This document shows positions 1 to 5,215 of a stretch of 5,762 nt of DNA, in pieces. Source of the DNA: an uncultured Collinsella sp. GTDB taxonomy: Bacteria; Actinomycetota; Coriobacteriia; Coriobacteriales; Coriobacteriaceae. The translations under genes were made by a program, and so were the position numbers. The notes under the pieces were generated by a model that saw nothing but the letters and a program-made list of their open reading frames with translations, did no database searches and had not been told where the DNA came from. Each line of letters starts with the position of its first letter. Position 1 is the first letter of the stretch. The DNA is taken from positions 1 to 5,762 of the forward strand of contig CATZRJ010000079.1 of NCBI GenBank assembly GCA_958423535.1, in the 5' to 3' direction.

Positions 1-138
1 AATGGATGGAAACGGATGTTCTATCGGGACACACATTTTGTCCTATAAGCCTGGAAGTCAGCTTGTCGGTGACTCGGAGAGCGCCAATGCGATCTCACGT
101 CGGTTGCGCTCATTGTCTCAACTTGATACTCAACGAAA
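1..138. other. unassigned sequence beyond the PTS gene terminator
   Basis: No gene can be supported here. In plus frame 1 the first 15 codons read NGWKRMFYRDTHFVL and end in TAA at 46-48. This could be the extreme C-terminus of a gene entering from the left and convergent with the PTS gene, but 15 codons are too few to judge. Longer open frames across this stretch on the plus strand run antisense into the PTS gene and are not credible. A single repeat-like arm lies at 112-129 and is listed separately. Confidence 0.3.
112..129 (+). repeat. solitary degenerate copy of the TTGTCTC repeat arm
   Basis: The 18 bases match the arm at 4111-4128 (read on the minus strand) at 15 of 18 positions, including the first 11 in a row (ATTGTCTCAAC). 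No partner arm forming a hairpin with it is visible; the adjacent downstream sequence is the terminator stem at 139-173. It may be a decayed half of the inverted repeat seen intact twice at 3985-4129, or a chance match. Confidence 0.35.
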
Positions 139-173
139 TACGGCCCCGCAGCTCAATAAGCTGCGGGGCCGTA
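139..173 (-). terminator. intrinsic terminator of the PTS EIICB gene
   Basis: A perfect 15-bp GC-rich stem (139-153 with 159-173) closes a 5-base loop (caata). It lies 35 bases beyond the PTS stop codon. Read on the minus strand it is followed by TTTCGTTG, a short and imperfect U-run. On the plus strand the following bases (ctatac) have no U-run, so the minus-strand gene is its likely client, although such a stable stem may slow transcription both ways. Confidence 0.8.
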
Positions 174-208
174 CTATACACCGACGAATCAACGACGGAG
201 TGCATCCA

Positions 209-1903
209 CTATTTGGCCAGCTCCTGAACGATCCAGTCAATTGCGCCTTCGGGATCGTTGGTAAGGTCGATATACTCCTTGCCCCTTGTGGTGAGCAGTT
301 TAATTCCAAGGCGATCGGTATCGGCCTTCATAGCGTCATAGTACATGCGTGCCTGGGGCGCCAGAACAATCACGTTGTACTGATCCATCGTCTCATAGTG
401 GCTTCCGTACGCACCGGACTGAGAAACCAGATCGATACCCTTAGCAGCGGCACCTTCGCGAAGAGCATTTGCCAAGAGAGTCGAAGTGCCGGCACCCTGG
501 CAAAGCACAAGCACGCGGATCTGCTCCGCCTTGTCCTTTACCGCCTCGAGAGCTTTTGCGACATTTTCCTGTGCGGCAATAGCATCTGCATCCGAGTTTC
601 CTGCAGTCTCCTTTGCAGACTCTTCCAAACAAAGCTGATGGTCATACGCCTTGCAGAACGGATAGTAAATCACAAAGTCAACGACCAACAGCACTGCCAT
701 CAATACGAGAGAACGCAGATCGAGACCCGTGGTGAGGAACGCACCAATTGGGCCGGGAAGCGCCCACGGCATGGTATACATGGGGGCGTTCATTCCAATG
801 ACGTCAATGAAAAATTTACCGATAATGGCGTTGACCATAGGAGCCACTAGGAAGGGCACGAACATATAGGGATTGAGAACAATCGGCATACCGAAGATAA
901 CGGGCTCGTTAACTCCAAAAATCACCGGGATAATCGATGCCTTGCCCATGGCTTTAAGCTGCTTGGAGCGCATAAACATGATCAGGATAATAGGAACGAT
1001 GAACGTGCAGCCAGAACCGCCCAGACCGCCGATGAAGCTTGTAAAGTCCTGCGTGAGAGCAATTGACGGGTGTCCACCTGCTTGGAAAACCTCAAGATTG
1101 GTAACGGTATTGCCGTAGAGCGCAGCATTGATCGGACTCATGACAACCGAAGCACCGTGGATACCCATAAATTGGAAAAGCGCGACCGCGCCTTCGATAA
1201 GCGCCATGCCAGGATAGGTGTCAACCGCGGAGAACAGCGGCGAGATGAGAGCGGATACCAAATTGGCGAACGGCACAGCAAGCAGCTTGCGGCTCGCAAG
1301 ATCGATAAAAGCGCACGCAAGGATCGAAAACCCAAATGCAAAGATATCGCGAAAACTCTGCGCAATAGAGCCAGGGACCTCTTTGGGAAGCTTGATCGTC
1401 ACATTATGGCTAATGCACACCTTATAGATATTAACGGTCAAGAATGCGGCTACGAACGCAGCGAGAAAACCCTTGGTTCCCATATAGCCGGTTTCAAAAA
1501 CAGATGTATCTGCTCCGCCAATCGAGACAACATCGTTCGTCACCGATAGCAAGAGCATGCCGCACATGGCACAAACCATGCACGAGGTGGGGTTGAGAGA
1601 TTTACCCGAAGGCATGCGACGGTTCATCGACATGGCAAGTGAGCTCGCCGTGGTGCCGGCCACCATAATGCCAAGAAGTCCCATGGTATATGCATAGATT
1701 TTATTGAAGAAATCCAGCACCTCAGACGGAAGCGTGATGCCTACATAGGCAGGGAGCGTCGAAAGAAGAAGGAACAGGCTCGAGAACAGCACAATTGGCA
1801 TATTCGAGAGAAAGCCATCCTTAATCGCCACCAGATAAATGTTCCTCGAGATTTTGTCGAAGAGGGGCTGGTGTTTTTCAAGGAATTTGACGATAGCGTC
1901 CAT
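209..1903 (-). CDS. lacE: PTS lactose/cellobiose-family transporter, fused EIIC-EIIB subunit (LacE-like)
   Basis: This is a membrane permease that imports a sugar and phosphorylates it with phosphate passed from EIIA. The 564-residue product has the LacE layout. The N-terminus resembles LacE (KISRNIYL at about 18-25). The hydrophobic EIIC domain spans about 30-425 and carries GIHG (His249) and NEP (Glu333), the conserved sugar-site positions of this family. A hydrophilic linker (425-460) leads to EIIB (about 462-564), with the phospho-acceptor Cys468 in LCQGAGTS. The start was set at the ATG at 1901-1903 because AAAGGA lies six bases upstream on the minus strand; an in-frame ATG ten codons further up has no comparable site. 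No EIIA or phospho-beta-galactosidase is in the window, so the symbol marks homology, not a proven lactose substrate. An unusual CxxCxxC (residues 108-114) sits in a hydrophobic segment. It is divergent from the gene at 2260 and probably controlled with it. Confidence 0.9.
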   Translation of the reverse strand: MDAIVKFLEKHQPLFDKISRNIYLVAIKDGFLSNMPIVLFSSLFLLLSTLPAYVGITLPSEVLDFFNKIYAYTMGLLGIMVAGTTASSLAMSMNRRMPSGKSLNPTSCMVCAMCGMLLLSVTNDVVSIGGADTSVFETGYMGTKGFLAAFVAAFLTVNIYKVCISHNVTIKLPKEVPGSIAQSFRDIFAFGFSILACAFIDLASRKLLAVPFANLVSALISPLFSAVDTYPGMALIEGAVALFQFMGIHGASVVMSPINAALYGNTVTNLEVFQAGGHPSIALTQDFTSFIGGLGGSGCTFIVPIILIMFMRSKQLKAMGKASIIPVIFGVNEPVIFGMPIVLNPYMFVPFLVAPMVNAIIGKFFIDVIGMNAPMYTMPWALPGPIGAFLTTGLDLRSLVLMAVLLVVDFVIYYPFCKAYDHQLCLEESAKETAGNSDADAIAAQENVAKALEAVKDKAEQIRVLVLCQGAGTSTLLANALREGAAAKGIDLVSQSGAYGSHYETMDQYNVIVLAPQARMYYDAMKADTDRLGIKLLTTRGKEYIDLTNDPEGAIDWIVQELAK

Positions 1904-1971
1904 AACACATCCTTTCATGATTCCCGGGCACACAACGATTTATCCGGACTCAACCGTCGTCGTCCCCGTTT

Positions 1972-1995
1972 GTATCCACTTATGTAAGTGAATAC
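1972..1995. promoter_or_regulatory. 24-bp palindrome, candidate operator in the EIICB leader
   Basis: GTATCCACTT pairs with AAGTGAATAC around a central ATGT; 10 of 12 symmetric positions are complementary. It lies 69-92 bases upstream of the EIICB start codon, just downstream of the candidate promoter at 2008-2036. That is a usual place for a repressor that blocks elongation or initiation. The GntR protein at 3253 is the natural candidate ligand, but this is inferred from position only. Confidence 0.45.
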
Positions 1996-2007
1996 GTTCT
2001 TGTGCGA

Positions 2008-2070
2008 AATGTAATATCATTTGCGCGATTTGTCATAACCAATTCTTTTTCCGCTTTGTCGATATGTCAA
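2008..2070 (-). promoter_or_regulatory. candidate promoters for the EIICB gene (two alternatives)
   Basis: Read on the minus strand, TTGACA (2065-2070, perfect -35) is followed after 17 bases by AAGAAT (2042-2047, 4 of 6). A second pair is ATGACA (2031-2036), 17 bases, then TACATT (2008-2013). The second would place the start of transcription near 2001, directly before the palindrome at 1972-1995. Only mapping of the 5' end can choose between them. Confidence 0.4.
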
Positions 2071-2086
2071 GAATTCAAATACTTAT

Positions 2087-2175
2087 TCGGTGAACGGTAG
2101 TTGATTAATATAATGTTTTCCCAGCTAAAGGCTATTTTTTTCGAGCAGTACAATAAGTTTGCAACCGTTCACCGA
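2087..2175. repeat. 12-bp inverted repeat pair in the divergent promoter region
   Basis: TCGGTGAACGGT at 2087-2098 is repeated as its exact reverse complement at 2164-2175, 65 bases apart. Each arm contains ACCG twice, seven bases apart (ACCGTTCACCG), like two adjacent half-sites. The left arm covers the -35 position for a perfect TATAAT at 2109-2114. The right arm lies at the -35/spacer of the promoter at 2159-2186. The spacing is too long for a simple hairpin site and fits two binding sites that could be joined by a DNA loop. Confidence 0.55.
2109..2114 (+). promoter_or_regulatory. possible upstream -10 box (TATAAT)
   Basis: This is a perfect -10 hexamer pointing toward the gene at 2260. 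No good -35 lies 16-18 bases upstream (the -35 position is TTCGGT, part of the 12-bp repeat), so it would need an activator or be weak. The surrounding DNA is AT-rich, which raises the chance of a random match. Confidence 0.25.
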
Positions 2176-2186
2176 TTGGATATAAC
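2159..2186 (+). promoter_or_regulatory. candidate promoter of the DUF7916-GntR operon
   Basis: TTGCAA (2159-2164, 4 of 6) and TATAAC (2181-2186, 5 of 6) are separated by 16 bases, placing transcription start near 2193. The start would fall immediately before the palindrome at 2196-2213, and the right arm of the 12-bp repeat occupies the spacer. The arrangement is typical of a tightly repressed promoter. Confidence 0.45.
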
Positions 2187-2195
2187 ATATTGAAT

Positions 2196-2213
2196 ATATT
2201 GTTGTAACAATAT
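2196..2213. promoter_or_regulatory. 18-bp palindromic operator candidate
   Basis: ATATTGTT and AACAATAT form 8-bp perfect arms around a central GT. A partial extra half-site (AACATAT) lies at 2184-2190. The palindrome sits at the predicted transcription start and 47 bases before the start codon at 2260, a classical repressor position. Short AT-rich palindromes of this kind are usual for GntR-family proteins, so autoregulation by the GntR gene of this operon is the leading guess. Confidence 0.5.
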
Positions 2214-2259
2214 TAGAGACAATGTCACAAGCCTGTCGTTCTAGTCAAAGGAAGTAACA

Positions 2260-3180
2260 ATGCCCAAACGATTACTGAACATGTCCGCATCCGATTTTGC
2301 CGCCACGTCACCCATGGATCTAAAACAGGCAATTCTGGCTTCCGAGGGACGTACCATCATGGCGGAAAACGTACCCTCTTCCCAATTTCTCGGCGGCGTT
2401 ACTAATGCAGAAATCGAACGTGCCGCAGGTGCCGACCTGCTTCTGTTTAACGCGCTCGATGTGTTCGATCCAGTTATTGCCGGTATTCCAGATGATCTCA
2501 ATGAAAACCCGGTCACTTGGGTGAAGCGAGCATGCGGAAGGCCCATTGGCGTCAATCTGGAGCCAGTTGATAACGAGGCAGAGATGTCTGAATCCCGAAC
2601 GGAAATCCCCATGGGTCGTCGCGTCTCTCCCAAGACCTTAGAAAAGGCTAACGAACTCGGATTTGATTTTATCTGCCTGACGGGCAACCCTGGAACCGGC
2701 GTCTCCAACGATGCAATCGCCCATTCGATTAAACTCTCCAAAGAGCATTTCAATGGCCTGGTCATAGCCGGAAAAATGCATGGAGCGGGCGTTGCGGAAC
2801 CTGTCATGACGCTCGAAATTGCGCGCAAGTTTGTTGACCTCGGCGTCGATATCCTTCTCGTGCCAGCCCCCTACACCGTCCCTTGCTTCCAAGAAGCAGA
2901 CCTGCGCGCCATCGTAGACTTTGTACGATCCCACAACGTAGGCAAGTCAATTGAAGAGAAGGTTCTCGTCATGGCGGCGAACGGGACGAGTCAAGACTCC
3001 TGCGACAGCGAGACCATTAAGAAAATAGGCCTTGCAGCAAAAGCAGCCGGCGCTGACCTCCAACATATCGGGGACTCCATGAACGGTATTTGCCTGCCCC
3101 AGAATATCTTCACGCTCGGACAAGCCCTTCGTGGATACAGGCATCAGATCGTCATGCTGAGCCGCTCTGTGATACGTTAA
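2260..3180 (+). CDS. TIM-barrel-like protein of uncharacterised family (DUF7916 type, PTS-associated)
   Basis: The 306-residue protein has no transmembrane segment or signal peptide and is probably cytoplasmic. I place it, from memory and without a search, in the DUF7916 family, often found beside sugar PTS genes and formerly labelled phosphonomutase-like. The alternating strand/helix pattern with glycine-rich turns fits a (beta/alpha)8 barrel. Conserved-looking polar motifs include AEN (35-37), GVNLEP (97-102), LTGNPGTGV (140-148, a plausible phosphate-binding loop), AGKMHGAG (170-177), PAPYTVP (202-208), AANGTSQD (239-246) and QHIGDSMNG (268-276). The ATG has AAAGGA seven bases upstream. 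It is the first gene of a likely operon with the GntR regulator, 72 bases downstream, and is divergent from the EIICB. A role in handling the imported sugar phosphate is inferred from context only; the reaction is unknown. Confidence 0.8.
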   Translation: MPKRLLNMSASDFAATSPMDLKQAILASEGRTIMAENVPSSQFLGGVTNAEIERAAGADLLLFNALDVFDPVIAGIPDDLNENPVTWVKRACGRPIGVNLEPVDNEAEMSESRTEIPMGRRVSPKTLEKANELGFDFICLTGNPGTGVSNDAIAHSIKLSKEHFNGLVIAGKMHGAGVAEPVMTLEIARKFVDLGVDILLVPAPYTVPCFQEADLRAIVDFVRSHNVGKSIEEKVLVMAANGTSQDSCDSETIKKIGLAAKAAGADLQHIGDSMNGICLPQNIFTLGQALRGYRHQIVMLSRSVIR

Positions 3181-3252
3181 GGTTACCTTGCCCACGTTAC
3201 ATCCCGACTGAGGCAACCATCAGGTATAACCAACATGCAAACTGAGGCTCTA

Positions 3253-3972
3253 ATGCTCGATACACACGAAAAACGGCCACTCTATTTACAGCTCACCGAC
3301 GCGCTGCTCAAGCAGATCGTCGATGAATATCAAGCAGACGATAAACTTCCAACAGAAATGGAACTCTGCGACGAATACGCCGTAAGCAGAACAACCGTCC
3401 GACTTGCCATGAGTGAGCTGGAGCGTCGTGGAAGTATCTATCGAATCCAAGGTAAGGGATCGTTTGTTGCACCGAAACGCGTTAGCGAGCTCAATTCACT
3501 TTTAGACTTTGACTTTGCAAGCCATTGCGATGGCGTTGATCCGGATGCCATCACCAAACATTTCGGCGGCCTCACATCAGGTCGTCCAATTTCCGTAATG
3601 ATGCTCCAACAATTTGGATGTCAAAGTCGCGATGAAATTCAGCGTCTTGAATTGACCTACGAACTTGAAGGCAGCTTCATAGGCGCTGATACGTTCTTCA
3701 TTTCAAAGTCGCGCGTTCCGAATAACCAGTTAGATTTTCAGGCATTTAGCAGAATCATGGACGACTTGTCCAAGTCTATCCAATCTGTTAGGGAAAGCTA
3801 TAGAGCACGTCTGCTTAGCGATTCCGAAGCCAGTAATTATGGTGTTGCAAAACTTCCGGTCATCGAACTGACTCATTATGCTTACGACTCCGGAGGCAAA
3901 CTAATCTCAATTGTCTGCCGCACCGTCTTAACTGGGCGAATCCCTTATCAAAACTTTATTTTCAAGTCCTAA
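3253..3972 (+). CDS. GntR-family transcriptional regulator with UTRA domain (HutC subfamily)
   Basis: This is a ligand-responsive DNA-binding protein of 239 residues, a normal length for the subfamily. The winged helix-turn-helix occupies about residues 5-75: PLYLQL near the start, LPTE (32-35), the recognition region SRTTVRLAMSEL (45-56) and the wing GKGSFV (67-72). The remainder, about 85-234, matches a UTRA effector domain, which usually binds sugar phosphates or related small molecules. The start at 3253 is preferred over the in-frame ATG at 3235, because GAGG lies five bases before it while the upstream ATG has only a weak CAGG ten bases away; the longer form would add six residues. It follows the DUF7916-type gene with no clear terminator between them. 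Likely targets are the palindromes in the divergent promoter region (1972-1995, 2196-2213). Its effector is not identifiable from sequence. Confidence 0.9.
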   Translation: MLDTHEKRPLYLQLTDALLKQIVDEYQADDKLPTEMELCDEYAVSRTTVRLAMSELERRGSIYRIQGKGSFVAPKRVSELNSLLDFDFASHCDGVDPDAITKHFGGLTSGRPISVMMLQQFGCQSRDEIQRLELTYELEGSFIGADTFFISKSRVPNNQLDFQAFSRIMDDLSKSIQSVRESYRARLLSDSEASNYGVAKLPVIELTHYAYDSGGKLISIVCRTVLTGRIPYQNFIFKS

Positions 3973-3984
3973 TGTTCTTTTTCT

Positions 3985-4047
3985 TTTGTCTCGATCTGTA
4001 ACACGTAGCCGAGTTTTTAAGTCCTAACCGTTACAGATCGAGACAAA
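3985..4047. repeat. long inverted repeat 1 (18-bp perfect stem)
   Basis: TTTGTCTCGATCTGTAAC at 3985-4002 pairs perfectly with 4030-4047, leaving a 27-base loop. It begins 12 bases after the GntR stop codon. There is no U-run after the stem on either strand (CAAGG on the plus side, AAAGAAAAAG on the minus side), so it is not a standard intrinsic terminator. Its arms are nearly the same as those of the next repeat, which points to a repeat family rather than a one-off hairpin. Confidence 0.85.
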
Positions 4048-4064
4048 CAAGGTAGGCCCCGCCG

Positions 4065-4129
4065 AATTGTCTCAATCTGTAACATCTGGTTGGTGGTTTC
4101 ACCCCTACCTGTTACAGGTTGAGACAATT
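4065..4129. repeat. long inverted repeat 2 (20-bp stem with one G-U)
   Basis: Positions 4065-4084 pair with 4110-4129 through 20 pairs, including one G-U pair (4076 with 4118), around a 25-base loop. The loop can form a small inner stem, GGTG (4092-4095) with CACC (4100-4103). It stands 17 bases from repeat 1. Arm sequence is conserved with repeat 1 (TTGTCTCRAYCTGTAAC), while the loops and spacer are not, so the arms appear to be what is maintained. Confidence 0.85.
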
Positions 4130-4244
4130 TGATAGTGGAGTCCTCATTTGCGCGTCATATCGCGTAGCGCTGACGCGCTGGTTTCCACAATGACAGGAGG
4201 TAAAAGTCCTCCCGCATCGCCCGTTGGCAATCCCGTAGCGCTAG
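4130..4244. other. remainder of the convergent gap: small hairpins, no gene
   Basis: Two short inverted repeats are visible: GCGCGTCA (4150-4157) with TGACGCGC (4171-4178), loop 13, and GGAGG (4196-4200) with CCTCC (4208-4212), loop 7. A 9-bp direct repeat CGTAGCGCT occurs at 4163-4171 and 4234-4242. The hairpins lie downstream of the DeoR-type gene but neither is followed by a U-run on the minus strand, so no convincing terminator for that gene is seen. A 21-codon open frame from 4190 has no ribosome site and is not called. Confidence 0.5.
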
Positions 4245-5009
4245 CTAGCAAATGACCTGCGTATGCTCCTCGATGGCGGCACGATCTTCGGCGGCGATGC
4301 CCGGCTCGCACACCACGGCGTCCAGGCTGTCCAGACGGCAGAAGGTGTAGAAGTCGCGCTTGCCGATCTTGCTGGAATCGGCGATCAGATAGCGCGAGTC
4401 TGCCTTACTAAAAGCGAGCTGCTGGATACGGCCCTCTTCCATGTTAGACGTGGACACGTCGCCGTCCAAAATGCCGTTGGCGCCGATAAACGCTGCATCG
4501 ATACCCAGCGCACGCAGGGTATCCTCGGCCGTTGGCCCCACAAAAGCGGCGGTGCGGCGGCGATACATGCCGCCCACGAGGCACAGGTCGCAGTCTTCGC
4601 GCGCCTCGAGCAGGTTAAACACCGAAAGCGAATTAGTCACGATGCGCAGGCGAAACGCCGGCAGCATCGAGGCCATCTGCTCCACCGTAGTGCCCGTGCC
4701 CAAAAAGATGGTCGAGCCCTCCTCGATGAGCTCCACGGCGCGGCGCGCGATCTGCAGCTTTTCCTCGGCATGCTTGGTGCGCTTTTCGCTGTGCGAATAC
4801 TCGTGGCGCAACATAGCGTGGGGACGGCCCTGTGCACTACGGGCTCCTCCGTGCACGCGTTCAATCTCGCCCAGGCTCGCAAGTTCTTCGAGGTCGCGGC
4901 GGATCGTCATATCCGAGACACCTAACGCATCCGAAATCTCCTTGACCGAGACCGTGCCCTGCTCATCGAGCAGCTGACGAACCTTATCCTGTCGCTCTGC
5001 CTTAATCAC
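4245..5009 (-). CDS. DeoR/GlpR-family transcriptional regulator of sugar metabolism
   Basis: The 254-residue protein is a typical DeoR-family repressor. The N-terminal helix-turn-helix spans about 6-56, with SVKEISDALGVSDMTIRRDL at 21-40 and the family signature ERVHGGA at 50-56. The C-terminal sugar-phosphate sensor domain, about 75-235, shows GTGTTVEQ (104-111), TNSL (125-128), LVGGMYR (144-150), GIDAAFIGANGI (169-180) and DSSKIGKRDF (211-220). The start is GTG (5007-5009), chosen because GAGGA lies six bases upstream on the minus strand and the reading begins with the family-typical KAERQ. It is divergent from galM and shares its promoter region, so control of galM and of itself is likely. 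The effector is probably a phosphorylated sugar. The name LacR or GlpR cannot be assigned from this alone. Its composition is more GC-rich than the PTS cassette. Confidence 0.92.
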   Translation of the reverse strand: MIKAERQDKVRQLLDEQGTVSVKEISDALGVSDMTIRRDLEELASLGEIERVHGGARSAQGRPHAMLRHEYSHSEKRTKHAEEKLQIARRAVELIEEGSTIFLGTGTTVEQMASMLPAFRLRIVTNSLSVFNLLEAREDCDLCLVGGMYRRRTAAFVGPTAEDTLRALGIDAAFIGANGILDGDVSTSNMEEGRIQQLAFSKADSRYLIADSSKIGKRDFYTFCRLDSLDAVVCEPGIAAEDRAAIEEHTQVIC

Positions 5010-5054
5010 GATGAATCCTCGCCGTTCTTTGCGCGCATATCATTCAAACAGTAA

Positions 5055-5095
5055 CGAACAAATTGTATCAGACTCGTTCGCGTCAAAAATGAACG
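5055..5095. promoter_or_regulatory. candidate DeoR operator cluster (CGAAC/GTTCG elements)
   Basis: CGAAC at 5055-5059, CGTTCG at 5075-5080 and GAACG at 5091-5095 form alternating inverted elements around the predicted promoter of the DeoR-type gene. GTTCGCG (5076-5082) recurs at 5171-5177 near the galM promoter, and CGTTC recurs at 5023-5027 in the regulator's leader. DeoR-family proteins commonly bind several short repeats, so this fits autoregulation and control of galM. Elements of five bases are common by chance. Confidence 0.4.
5062..5070 (-). promoter_or_regulatory. extended -10 promoter of the DeoR-type gene
   Basis: On the minus strand the sequence reads TGATACAAT, an extended -10 (TGn followed by TACAAT, 5 of 6). 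No good -35 is present at 16-18 bases; TTGACG (5081-5086) is too close at 13 bases. Transcription would start near 5055, giving a leader of about 45 bases before the GTG start. Confidence 0.45.
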
Positions 5096-5131
5096 CCCGC
5101 ACAGCTCCAATCATCACTTTTTTGAGAAAAA

Positions 5132-5153
5132 TACCCCCTGCTTTAGTGGGGTG
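5132..5153 (-). terminator. weak terminator-like hairpin in the deoR-galM intergenic region
   Basis: ACCCC (5133-5137) pairs with GGGGT (5148-5152), extended by one wobble pair, around a 10-base loop. On the minus strand it is followed by ATTTTTCTC, a reasonable U-run. It would stop minus-strand transcripts coming from galM before the DeoR-type gene. The stem is short, and it could instead be part of the galM promoter or operator. Confidence 0.3.
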
Positions 5154-5157
5154 TAGT

Positions 5158-5177
5158 GATAATCTCGCCTGTTCGCG
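5158..5177 (+). promoter_or_regulatory. candidate galM -10 box with overlapping GTTCGCG element
   Basis: GATAAT (5158-5163, 5 of 6) is the best -10 before galM, without a clear -35. Transcription would begin near 5170, where GTTCGCG (5171-5177) repeats the element found in the regulator's promoter at 5076-5082. That would let one repressor act on both genes. Confidence 0.3.
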
Positions 5178-5215
5178 CTACAGTTTGTCGGAAATACCTC
5201 GATGTTAGGAACCAA

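Noticed and set aside
2..850. 282-codon open frame on the plus strand
   Set aside because: It runs antisense to the well-supported EIICB gene, crosses its terminator stem and shows no recognisable domain; its length reflects codon bias on the opposite strand.
2203..2209. TGTAACA shared between the palindrome at 2196-2213 and the long repeat arms
   Set aside because: A 7-base match is expected about once by chance in a window of this size on both strands; the surrounding bases do not match.
3185..3231. Possible hairpin between the DUF7916-type and GntR genes (TTGCC 3188-3192 with GGCAA 3212-3216)
   Set aside because: The stem is only 5 bp with a 19-base loop and no U-run follows, so it does not support a terminator or attenuator; the two genes are best treated as one operon.
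3985..4129. CRISPR array
   Set aside because: Only four arms occur, in alternating inverted orientation with 27-, 17- and 25-base gaps, and no cas gene is present; this is paired inverted repeats, not direct repeats with spacers.
4190..4255. 21-codon open frame starting near an AGGAGG
   Set aside because: The AGGAGG lies inside the frame, after its ATG, and no start codon follows it at a workable distance.
4263..4925. 220-codon open frame on the plus strand
   Set aside because: It is antisense to the DeoR-type gene, whose domains are complete; there is no family resemblance and no ribosome site.
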